From Culex pipiens pallens (Eukaryota > Arthropoda > Insecta > Diptera > Culicidae): a stretch of DNA of 64,000 bases. A program made the position numbers and the translations under genes. The notes under the pieces are model-generated. The model saw only the letters and a program-made list of their open reading frames with translations. It did no database searches and was not told the DNA's origin. Of this stretch, positions 47,111 to 57,168 are shown in pieces (the first letter of the stretch is position 1; each line of letters starts with the position of its first letter). The stretch is taken from NCBI RefSeq assembly GCF_016801865.2, contig NC_068937.1:116413068-116477067 (forward strand), written 5' to 3'.

Positions 47111-49003
47111 CTGATAAAAGGGAGAGGTCGCACTCTCGAGGCAGAGCAAGAAGAAGATTGTTTTCTTGTCGGGACATTGTCTACGATGTCCCTTTTGTGT
47201 GTGATTGTGGGAATTTGGCGAAATGGTCATCTTGATTTGTAACCAGGGTCAATTTTTCGACCAACTTTGAGGTTTAAATTCAAAGGCATCTTGAGGCATA
47301 ACATCTTGTGAAAAACACATCTGGGAAGAGGTACATCTTTTATGTCACATTTTTGATTTAATGTCACTTTTTTCAGTCTAATTGAAGTAAAATTACATCA
47401 CAAAAGAGGTAATATTCGACCTTCCCAAATTGCACCTTCCAAAATTACATTTGTTCTTGTTACTGTGTAGAAAGCTAGAGAAAAACTAAAATGTCACTGC
47501 TCTTAACCAAGAGAGCGGAAATGTACCGTCACTCCTCAACAGCACACACTCACACACGTGTACATCTCCCATATTTGCAGTGACAGCTTAAGTGGTGCCA
47601 TAACTCATACTTAATCGCTGCTGCTGGCTGCCAGATTGCTGCCAGTATTTATGGGACAGTGATTGTCGTCTACCTTCTGTTCGCGTACTTAAAAATAAAA
47701 AAAACCAGAATTTCAAATAAAAAGAATGTGTTAATTTTAAACTGCAAGGTTGCAAGATTGTAGGAATGTATATAAAGGATTGTCAAAATTTTAAAATCTA
47801 AGAATGAATAATTAGATTTTTTTGAAGCAGTTTTCAAGTAATAACCTTAAGAAAGCTCTAAATATTCTTCCAAAGTCTCTAACATAACTTCAGCTCTTCT
47901 CGTAATCAGCAAACTTGTAAGTGTCATGTCTTTATGATTGGCACGAGGATTCCAGCAAAAAAAAACCCCTCCCAAATGATGTCAACACGACACGACTCTT
48001 TCGTTCGAGTTTTTAATTTTACGCGCCAAAAATGCTATTTTTTCCCCAAGTCGTTCTCACGAAAATTATCCGCCCCGTTTTGCACTCAAGAGTCACAGCA
48101 AAACTTTGCTGCAAGAAAGAAATCCCCCGCTTTGCCGAGAGGACTGAAAGTACTAAATTTTTCAAATCCACCTCGACAAAGGATGATAGCTCTTGCTTTT
48201 TTTTCGAAACCCTTGGCCAACGAAATCGTTGTAAATCACGAACAAATTATGTTAATTTTGTGACTGGCTCCGCGCCTCCCTGGATCTTCAGGACAAGGGG
48301 TTGGAAATACCATGATTTGGGGATTTCCGAAAGTGACCTTCATTATTTTGTTGCCGTATTTTCCCAGTTGCTTTTTGCTTTATTTGCCAAAAAACGAACG
48401 TTTTATGGAGATTTCCGATGGAAGCGTTACGATGAGTGAATATAAATTGAACTATTTGGGAAATTGCTTGGCTTAGTATGTTTTCAAGATTTGTACTTTT
48501 TTAGTAGATCCGTCTTTATTTTGAAATCAGATAAAAGAAACACAGCACTTCACTGAACAAAATAGTGACAAACTGTTTTAAAACTTTCTCCCTTTCACAA
48601 GATTCCTCAGAGAAACTCCTCGAAACCGGTTCCACCCGGTTTAATCCTGCTCGTTCCTTCTGGTTATTAATTTTTAATTATAAGCCAATTTAAGCTGCTT
48701 ACGGGCGGGAATTTAATTACGCTACACGAGCTTCACTCGGAGTTCCAGCTGTCTGGTGACTGCTGCGCTCGAAAGTGGACCTCATCATCTGGTCTCGCTG
48801 GACTTTAAATGCGCAGGATGGCTTCTCCGGGTCCTCTCGGGGTAGATGTCCTTGTGTGATGACAAGTTGAGGGAAAGTTGGGTGTGATTCTTATAGTACG
48901 GTATTGACTTAAGGGCAGTTCTGCGATCAATCAAAAGGGTTTATTCAGAATTCAGCAGATGCAATATTTAATTACTTCGATATTTAAAAATTATTTTAAT
49001 CAG
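47111..49003. other. No gene seen; includes a small repeat fragment
   Basis: At about 47320-47467 there is sequence (AGAGGTAATATTCGACCTT, TTCCAAAATTAC) similar to the insert at 23739-23972 in family K. Otherwise the sequence is unique, and the frames at 47934-48439 lack support. Confidence 0.4.
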
Positions 49004-49037
49004 CTAACCTATTTCTTTCTTTTCTTTTCAGGTAAGG
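49004..49037 (+). promoter_or_regulatory. Candidate recursive-splicing ratchet point 2
   Basis: A consensus branch point CTAAC (49004-49008) is followed by an uninterrupted CT-rich tract (CCTATTTCTTTCTTTTCTTT), then CAG ending at 49031 and directly GTAAGG at 49032. Branch-to-AG distance is 24 bases. As at 13316, acceptor and donor are fused with no exon, on the same strand. Confidence 0.55.
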
Positions 49038-49152
49038 AGCTTCACATGTACAGATTTTATGCAAGAGAAGGCTAAGTATAGTATAGTAGTTTTTTTCTAA
49101 AATAAAATTACAGCTGAGTTTGATTCTGGACTCTGAGGCTTTTATCAATTTT

Positions 49153-49690
49153 GCCTTCTTGACCTTACTGAGCCAAGGCTATAAAATCACTCGAAAAATG
49201 AACTTCCTGATTCGACCTCGTAGACCCACCTTCACGTATACCTATCGACTCATAATCAAATTCTGAACAAATGCCTGGATGTGAGTCCGTGCAGCGAAAA
49301 AAATGCACTCGTTTATCTTCGGACTGGCTGAACCGATCTAGACCTTTCTGGCCTCATTCAACTCGTCTCGGGGTCCCACAAGACCCTATTTAATATTATG
49401 AAGTTTTGTAAAGTACTTTAAAAGTTATTCTAAAAAAATGATTTTATTAAATGTCCGGAAGATTGTAAAAAGGGTGTTTTTTTTTGTAAAATAACGTTAT
49501 GTTATACATTTTTAGAAATGTATTCAAAATACCTTTCCAATTAGTCTAAAACATCGAAGATCTGACAACTCTATCAAAAGTTATCAGAACTTGAGTGTTA
49601 TTTATACACTTTTTGAGGTCGGATCTCAGATAATTCAATTAAAATGAAGTTCGTGTCCACCACGGGACACGTCGTTAGTAATATAATTGA
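49153..49690. mobile_element. Family J element, copy 2, right end lost
   Basis: It starts GCCTTCTTGACCTTACTGAG and shares AAGGCTATAAAATCACTCG and GGCTGAACCGATCTAGACC-type blocks with copy 1. The right terminus is not seen; family A begins at 49692. Confidence 0.65.
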
Positions 49691-49691
49691 A

Positions 49692-50728
49692 GAGCAGGTC
49701 TCTAGGATTTCGGTCATTCGATTTTTTTTGTATTTTTTAATTCTACTGAAACATTTTTGGTGCCTTCGGTATGCCCAAAGAAGCCATTTTGCATCATTAG
49801 TTTGTCCATATAATTTTCCATACAAATTTCGAAGCTGTCCATATCAAAATGATGTATGAAAATTCAAAAATCTGTATCTTTTGAAGGAATTTTTTGATCG
49901 ATTTGGTGTCTTCGACAAAGTTGTAGGTATGGATACGGACTACACTGGAAAATAATGATACACGATAAAAAAATTTGATTTGCAAATAAACAATATTTTT
50001 ATTTTTTTTTATTTTTTGATAAATTTGTTGGTTTTTTTTATTTAATTTTTTATCACTAAAATTTGATTTGCAAATAAGCAATATTTTTAATTTTTTTTTA
50101 TATGTTTTAGAGGACATAAAATGCCAACTTTTCAGAAATTTCCAGGTTGTGCAAAAAAGTATTGACCGAGTTATTAATTTTTAATCAATACTGTTTTTTT
50201 CAAAAAATCGAAATATTGGTCGCATATTTTTTTCAACTTCATTTTTCGATGTAAAATCAAATTTGCAATCAAAAAGTACTTTAGGGAAATTTTGATAAAG
50301 GTCACCGTTTTCAAGTTAAATCCATATTTAGGTGACTTTTTTGAAAATAGTCGCAGTTTTTCACTTTTTAAAATTAGTGCACATGTTTGCACACTTTTGG
50401 AAAAAATACTTTTGAAAAGCTGAGAAAATTCTCTATATTTTGCTTCTTCAAACTTTGTTGATACGACCTTTAGTTGCTGAGATATTGCAATGCAAAGGTT
50501 TAAAAACAGGAAAATTGATGTTTTCTAAGTCTCACCCTAACAGCCCACCATTTTTTAATGTCGATATCTCAGCAACTAATGGTCCGATTTTCAATGTTAA
50601 TATATGAAACATTTGTGAAATTTTCCGATCTTTTCGAAAACATTATTTTCAAAATTTTCAAGTCAAGACTAACATTTCAAAAGGGCCAAATATTCAATAT
50701 TACGCCCTTTTAAAATGTTAGTAAAATG
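49692..50728. mobile_element. Family A element, left arm only
   Basis: It starts GAGCAGGTCTCTAGG, follows the family A arm to the palindrome centre (TTACGCCCTTTTAAAATG) and then stops. The right arm is replaced by the TTAGA array that begins at once. A partial internal duplication of the AATTTGATTTGCAAATAA block is seen at about 49973-50075. Confidence 0.8.
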
Positions 50729-50953
50729 TTAGATTAGATTAGATTAGATTAGATTAGATTAGATTAGATTAGATTAGATTAGATTAGATTAGATTAGATT
50801 AGATTAGATTAGATTAGATTAGATTAGATTAGATTAGATTAGATTAGATTAGATTAGATTAGATTAGATTAGATTAGATTAGATTAGATTAGATTAGATT
50901 AGATTAGATTAGATTAGATTAGATTAGATTAGATTAGATTAGATTAGATTAGA
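50729..50953. repeat. Microsatellite: 45 pure copies of TTAGA
   Basis: The array is 225 bases of perfect 5-base periodicity. It begins exactly at the family A centre, where intact copies read AATGTTAGTCTTGA, so the seed was probably ATGTTAGA. It is not the arthropod telomere unit, which is TTAGG. Confidence 0.98.
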
Positions 50954-51136
50954 GTCATCATATAAACACTCATTTTTCAACATCTCTCTAATATTTTACG
51001 ATATCTAGGAATCTTGATGCATAAAAATGATACTTTTGTAAAATTTTCGGATTTTTTCTCTATTCAATAAAAAAATATAGCAATTTAAGATCAAGGACAC
51101 GTTTTGCAAGGATTGCAAAACGCTTTTTTATACTTC
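50954..51136. other. AT-rich linker
   Basis: Low-complexity AT-rich sequence; nothing recognised. Confidence 0.4.
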
Positions 51137-51520
51137 TTGAGTTTTTTTTATGAAGAGGTCCTATAATGTATTGTCTTTTCTTTGTTTATAGGACCTATTA
51201 AATTTTTAGGTTAGGTTTGGCTTTCGGTCTGTTTGGGGAATCAAAACACTTGTATGTTCTCTTCATCCGACGTTTCGACCCGTTTTGGGCCTTTTTCAAG
51301 GAATCTAGGGGTAGATTTATAGGGTAAGGCACAAAAACATAAAAAATTGTACACTTTTTCTAGGCTTACCGAAATGGGAGAGTTTGTCGTTAGGGGATGC
51401 TCCGTCAAGCAAAGAACTGTCTGTGTTTTGATTCCCCAAACAGACCGAAAGCCAAACCTTACCTAAAAATTTATTGATACGGTCGAATAAACAACAGGAC
51501 CTATTAAAAAAAACTCTTGA
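51137..51520. mobile_element. Family E-like MITE split by a Penelope-like fragment
   Basis: The outer arms (TTGAGTTTTTTTTATGAAGA with GGTCCTATAA on the left; AGGACCTATTAAAAAAAACT on the right) resemble family E. Between them, about 51203-51494 is extra sequence bracketed by the direct repeat AGGACCTATTAAA, a long target duplication typical of retroposition. The insert has inverted ends (TTTTTAGGTTAGGTTTGGC and its mirror). Its minus strand contains CTTGAAAAAGG, CGAAAC and GTCGG in that order (51267-51301), similar to the hammerhead-like motif of Penelope-like elements. Confidence 0.55.
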
Positions 51521-53799
51521 TTTGAAATTTTAGGCTTGATTTTAATTTTGAAATTATTCCTTAAGAATTCCTTAAGAAGGAAGGAAAAATATCGGGAGTT
51601 AAATCAAACATTTTTTTTTTTTGCATAGATTGAAAACACAGAAAAAATCCCAAAAGGAGAAATAAAGAGAGAGGTTTCACCTTTTGTCAAATTTGCTGCT
51701 TTATTCAGTAAAAATAATTTTGAAATTCAAATCAAGCCAAACATTTTAAAATTTATAAAGCTCTTTCTAGACCTTGCAAAAGGTTGCTCTGATTCAACTC
51801 GCGGTACCTGTCCTTTTGTGAAAATGAGGGCAGATGCAAGTTCTTTAAAAATATTTATTATCTATTACAAACTATTCATAATACATTGCTTAACGTTTAA
51901 TGCATTTCTAATCAGATAAATATTTTTTTTAAATCTTTTTACAAATTTTGAGCAAAAATCGGATAAAACGTAAAACTCTAGAAAAGAAAAAATCTTTAGT
52001 TATTTTATTTGTGTCAGGAGCATAGTTTGGCTTCAAATTTTAATTTTAGTTTTTTTTATTTGTTCGCCCCTCCCTTCAACCTCAACCAGAAATTATTGGA
52101 AATGTACAGAAGAGACAACCTTGAAAAATTAACCTTTTCAATAATGTTTATGTAAAGTCTGTTAATCAAAAGACTCATCGTGGAAGTGTAATTATTTTAG
52201 ATTAATTTGATATAAATTGGATCTTTCCCCGCACTCTTGAATGTAGTGCCTCAACTTACCAGGACGTCTGTCGCTAAGCCTGCAGGCTCCCATAAATAAG
52301 TGTGCCCTTTGGGAGGGTGGTTCCCATTACAGCCACAAGCCAGCCCTGTAACCCAAGAGAGGAAGACAACTTGTAACAAGTCAGGAAAAAAAAGCACGAC
52401 CAAGGGGTTGAAATGCGATACCAGTGTAGGGATGAAGACGCCTCTTCGTCCGCACTCGAGGTTCGGTTGACTCTGGCCAATTATGTCCACTCAGTCTAAT
52501 CTGACTACTCCGGCGGCAGCAGCAGCCGGTAATAAACAGTCCCTCGGGGAAGTGGTCAGCCGGGGTTGATTGAAAGCAGATTTCTTCGCGGGTTTCTTTT
52601 TTCTGTCGGGTCCAAGTCAATCACATCAAGGAATGCTAAGAGAAGAAACTACTTTCTTCTAGGGAATCGATCTACGTAAATTGTCAGCCAACAGCGAAAG
52701 CCTTTTCCGAGTTATTAGTAAATTAACCCTTGATGGACCTCTGCTAAATTTTATATTGCATTTGTCTTAGTTTTCAAAACATAGTTTTATGAAATAATTC
52801 AAAAGAAAAATATACAAATTCGATCAAATATGAATACAGTGGAGGGTTACCTTGCTAAGACTCATCAATTACCAGCCGGACAACCCCTAGCAAGATCCTG
52901 GAAGCATAACCTTCCCCCGAAGGGGTAGAGTGGTGAAAGCTGAAACGGTCCAAGAATTGAGTTAATTGTGCTTTCCATCAGCCAGTCACTTACTTACTGA
53001 AGCAGCCAAAGGCACGGGGTGGCAAAAATAAAGTCACTGCTAATTGGTAGAATTCGTTTGAAATTAGTTACCAGTGTGAAAGCAGCACCCTCTCCGGACG
53101 GACAAGATCCCGGGAAGCTGTCGGCAGTGAATTATCGTTTGACTAATTAATTGTGAAGTGAACGCAATTTCAAGCTGAGAATGTTTCAATATTGAACGTT
53201 GGTTCAATTTTGCGAACGTTGCTGGCCAGTGCAATCAAGCTAATTGCAGCATCCGATTTGGCTGATTTTTGTCTCTACATTCAGCAGAGCTAATGCGCAA
53301 TACGAATTAGTTGAATTTTGAATCGGTTGAACGCGGTAGATTAGTTTGATGAATTAAACGGTACTAAAATCGTGCTAAAGCAGTGCCAAATTATGTCCGA
53401 CTGCACTAGGTCAAAGCTCATATTGTCCATAGCTTTGTTTTCAGAAGCTTGTTATAATAGGGGAGATATACTCATTCCCATCACTCTAAGCGGTGGTATC
53501 TAAATTATGCTCGATAATCCGGGGTTTTCCTTGAAATTTACTAAAATCAAATACATCAACCAGTAGAGCAGTCTTTTGTGAACATTTCTGATCAATTTGT
53601 CTTTTACCATAAGTTATTCTATTTCATTCACAAGCATTCAACAGACATATTTTCAAAATCTATTCTCGTCTGACGAGAATGCCCTGTCGTCCATAAAATT
53701 ACTCAGGGAGTTTGTTTTTTATAGAGCTTGCTAACTAAGTATATTTTGCGGGATTTTTTTCTTCAAATGAGTGTCTAAACCATGTCCAATAGAACATAT
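51521..53799. other. No gene seen; unique sequence with a GC-richer patch
   Basis: Positions 52250-52620 are GC-richer, and overlapping minus-strand frames there reach a fair donor (CTG followed by GTAAGT at 52256-52251). An acceptor-like GTTACAG at about 52345 would give a short open exon, but nothing in the translation is recognisable. Otherwise no feature is seen. Confidence 0.35.
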
Positions 53800-55246
53800 C
53801 TGGAGTTTTTTTTTTTTGAAAAGGTCCCGAGCAGACGGAAATAACTTGGGAAGGTCAGTTTTTGATATTGTGAGAAGATCGAAATATGTTATTGGTATGA
53901 TCGGATTAGTTGTTAAAATAACAAAAATCAATAACAAAGATTTGTTAGAAGAATAACTTAAACTGTTATTATGTTGTTATTGCAATAACAAACCAATAAC
54001 ACAGAAGGAATCATGAAGGAATAACAAGATTTGTTATTTTGTGCGGAGAGGTGGAGCTGTATAATAACAAAAAGTGTTATTGAACTGGTATGTCTCCATA
54101 ACAAGAAAAGTTATTGTTTTGGTTTAATTGTAATTTACAAATAAACCTGCAGTTGCCATAACTCCTCTAAACTAGTCAGGGCTGCAGAGCCGGGTACCTC
54201 CAAGCGACTTTGAATCCATACTTTGAAGACAACTCCGACTCTGGATGCAGGATATGACGCCAACGACGACTTCAGCTCTCCAAAAATACCCGACTTCACC
54301 GATTCCGACTCCAAGTAAAAATTGCTGGAAATTTGATGAATCCAATACAGTCTCCGAGGTCTCACTCCAGCTCGAACTTCAACGTCACCTCCGTCATCTT
54401 CCTGGCTCTGTGAAAATAATAACAGTTTTTGTTATTCACACTTCAAAAATTCTCAATAAATAAATCAATTCCGCTAGAGAATATAACAAAATTTAAAAAA
54501 AAAGAACTCTCAAAAGTTAATTTTATCGGATTAATTTTAGCTTGAAACCCCATTTCATGGCCAAAATAATGACCCCGATGAAATTGGTCAAAATTATCCC
54601 ATAGTTCTAGCCATTTTTAGCAAAGTCCCTTAGGGGGTATATCAAATAATTAAAAAAATCAACTTTCAAAATTTTAACTTTTTAGAATAATTTTAGCTTA
54701 AGGACCCCATTTCATGGCCAAAATAATGACCCCGACGAAATTAGACAAAATTATCCCAAAGATCTAAACATATTTAACAAAAGAAAAAATAATAACAGAT
54801 TGTGTTATGGACACTTAGAAACTTTTCCATTTGTGCGATTTATGGTAATTTTATTTCTAAGTCAGTATACCGAACGAATAACAAATTTTGTTATTAGGAG
54901 AGTTTTTGACATGTATAACATTTCCTCTTATTAGCGTGTTATTAAACATTTTCAATATAATATCACTTCAATACCAAATTTTGTTATTTTATCAGAATCT
55001 GTTATTATTTTTTCTTCTTGAAGTTGAACTTCAGGATAAAATAATAACACTTTTTGTTATTTTAACAGGATTTGTTATTGAAATATTATTAATTTTGTTA
55101 TTACCGTCTGCCCGGGACGTCCTATAAACCAAATTTTAATTTTTTTTTCGGTGTTTTTAGAACCGCCTTGAGTCAGAGGTATTCAAAAACACCCAAAAAG
55201 CAAAAAATGAAAATTTGGTTTATAGAACCTTTTAAAAAAACTCCAG
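53800..55246. mobile_element. Family E MITE, copy 2, split by family D
   Basis: The left end CTGGAGTTTTTTTT lies at 53800 and the right end AAACTCCAG finishes at 55246. ATAT is duplicated at 53796-53799 and 55247-55250. The intact copy at 18898-19053 shows that about 1.3 kb (family D) was inserted at GAAAAGGT/CCTATAAACC. Confidence 0.8.
53826..55116. mobile_element. Family D inverted-repeat element, copy 2
   Basis: The ends are CCCGAGCAGACGGAAATAAC and GTTATTACCGTCTGCCCGGG, reversed relative to copy 1. Short ATAACAAA and TTTGTTATT motifs recur throughout. Inside, 54136-54420 is a GC-richer block with GACTCCGACT repeats. Positions 54530-54785 hold two direct copies of a segment containing CCCCATTTCATGGCCAAAAT. 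Confidence 0.75.
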
Positions 55247-55906
55247 ATATTGCCAAAAGTTGGTAGTAATTTAACACCTTACGCGCTGTTAAACGTCATT
55301 TCAAATAATGTGCTCTCATCTTGTTTGTGAAAGTGTGTGCAATCAAAGTGATGCGGAATGGTGCTGCAAAAAAGAAATTTTGATCAAATTGGCAAATGTA
55401 ATATAATGAAAAAGTAATACATATTTGTTTATGATTTACTAAATGTGTTCTATTTTTGAAATATTTTGAAAACTTGGAATCAATTTTTAAATCTCCTTTT
55501 ATGAAATTTTTGAGAAATTAAAATCTGTTTTATTGCTCGCAACCTTCTTAAAAAGGCGATAAACATTTTTCCCCAGGGGTTTTCAAAATATTAAACAAAG
55601 ATCTTTTTTTGGAAAAAAAAGTTACGCGGGCAATTCACCGAAACAAATACCTACAACTAATATTTTTTGAACAAGCATTAAATTACTGATTAATGTTTGC
55701 GATTCAATTGTTTAAGAGCCCAATGTTGCTTTTAATCGTATCAAATATATCAATTGGATTGAGAAGCAACAAAATAAAGTTGGATTGGTTTGTAATTATG
55801 TTTTTAATTCATTTTTCAACAAGTTGCTAATAATAAACTATGTAACGATTCACTAATAATACACTTTTTAAAGTACAGTCTTGTGTCGAAATGTAGACCA
55901 CCAAGC
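55247..55906. other. AT-rich sequence and 3' region of the cuticle-like gene
   Basis: No gene is seen. On the minus strand, ATTAAA at 55808-55803, about 100 bases after the stop codon, is a possible polyadenylation signal for the gene at 55907-56590. Confidence 0.4.
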
Positions 55907-56590
55907 TTAACCCCACATTGGCTTCTTCTGGGTCTTCTTGATGATCAGGGTGTACGGCACTGGCTTCTCGATGTAGACCGGCTGCTTCACGTACACCGGA
56001 TAAGGCTTCTCGACATGAACTGTGTACGGCTTCGGGACCTCGACGTATTCCTTCTTGTACACGGGCACCTTCACCTCCACCGGGTACGGCACCGGGCGAT
56101 CAACCTGGACGGGATACTTCTTCTCCACGTACACCGGGTACTTCTTCTCGACGACCACGGGGACCTTGGTTTCCTTGTGCACCGGGTATGGGACATTCAC
56201 GTGCACTGGGACGTGCTTTTCCACCTCAACCGGGTACGGGACGGGGATCTTCTTGGTGATGATGTGCTTCTCGTCCTTTTTGACGTTCCAGTCGTGACTG
56301 TTCTCGTGCTGGTAGTGGTGGTCATGCTCGTCATGTCCGTAATGGTTCTGGCGTTGATCGTACACGTCGTGATGGTGCTGGTGATGATCGTACTGGTCCT
56401 GATGCTCGGAAAAGTCGTAGATGTGCTTCTGCTCATCTTCCCAGTTTCCGTGGTTGTGCTGGTTGGAGTGGTCGACTGCCACGCAGCTGGCGATGGCCAC
56501 GGCCATGGAGAACACAACGAACACCTACGACAAATGATTCCAAATTAAAATGGGAACAAATTCAATACATTTGATCTAACTCACCTTCAT
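55907..56590 (-). CDS. Secreted His-rich / Val-Pro-Tyr-repeat cuticle-like protein
   Basis: Two exons: 56590-56585 (Met-Lys) and 56524-55907, joined across a 60-bp intron (56584-56525) that starts GTGAGT and ends TCGTAG. The product has 207 residues. Residues 1-18 form a hydrophobic signal peptide, with likely cleavage after Ala18. Residues 21-80 hold 17 histidines with many Asp, Gln and Tyr. Residues 95-198 are repeats of the kind P-V-Y-V-E-K-K and V-P-Y-P-V-E-V. There are no cysteines after the signal peptide and no chitin-binding R&R motif. Such low-complexity proline/valine/tyrosine proteins are known in insect cuticle and matrix; the His-rich part could bind metals or act in pH-dependent assembly (inference). 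Codons are strongly GC-ending, unlike the surroundings. Confidence 0.93.
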
Positions 56591-56663
56591 GATTGCCTTT
56601 CCTCGATGAAACTCGTACAACCGATCACAACTGACTGATGATTGCTCTCCGCAAACTGCCAAG

Positions 56664-56670
56664 TTTTATA
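56664..56670 (-). promoter_or_regulatory. TATA box of the cuticle-like gene
   Basis: TATAAAA on the minus strand lies about 74 bases upstream of the ATG. The arthropod initiator TCAGT follows about 33 bases downstream (near 56636), implying a 5' leader of roughly 45 bases. Spacing is close to the usual TATA-initiator distance. Confidence 0.75.
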
Positions 56671-57168
56671 CCGTACCGGTTTTCTTGTTTTTCCCAACTT
56701 TTCGCAGTGAACCATGATAAGCAATTCAAAGGTTATCACACCTTTCGGCAGCTACTGGTCGGAGATGGTTCACCAGCAGTGCTGCGATCCGCTATTGGGC
56801 GAGTTCAGCCATAAACCGTTCGAGCGTGTCCACCATCTCTTTTACGGGTACCTTTCAAATTTGGTCACCGCGAGTGTGGAGAAATTGCGAAATTGAATCG
56901 TCTTGGACAAAGGTTACATTTTTCAAGGTCATTTGAAGATTTTTTTTTAGTTTAAAAACGTTTTTTGAGTGACACGAAATAAGCTGGTTTTTACAATATA
57001 TTCCATTCAGTAACTCATGCCGAACATTTAGTTGCGAAAAGTTCATGAAAAGATGATGTCTATAAAAGTTTCAACTTTCTGTAAGTTCTTTGAAAACTTT
57101 TTCTTACTCTTGTCTATTCCATAGTTATAAGTAATAATTTTTCGATTGAATTACGATGTAAAACACAG
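56671..57168. other. Upstream region of the cuticle-like gene; no other gene seen
   Basis: The first 200 bases are the likely promoter-proximal region of the minus-strand gene. The 60-codon plus frame at 56714-56896 has no support. Positions 57001-57069 are repeated at 59729-59780 on the far side of family A copy 4. Confidence 0.4.

Noticed and set aside
50729..50953. Telomere-like repeat
   Set aside because: The unit is TTAGA, not the arthropod TTAGG, and it starts exactly within a transposon arm.
52251..52490. Minus-strand exon with GTAAGT donor
   Set aside because: The donor is fair, but the translation is not recognisable and overlapping frames compete; kept only as a note in the stretch description.
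55883..56548. Plus-strand 221-codon frame rich in Leu, Val and His
   Set aside because: It is the complement of the His-rich, PVYV-repeat gene. The minus frame has a signal peptide, intron, TATA box and GC-ending codons.
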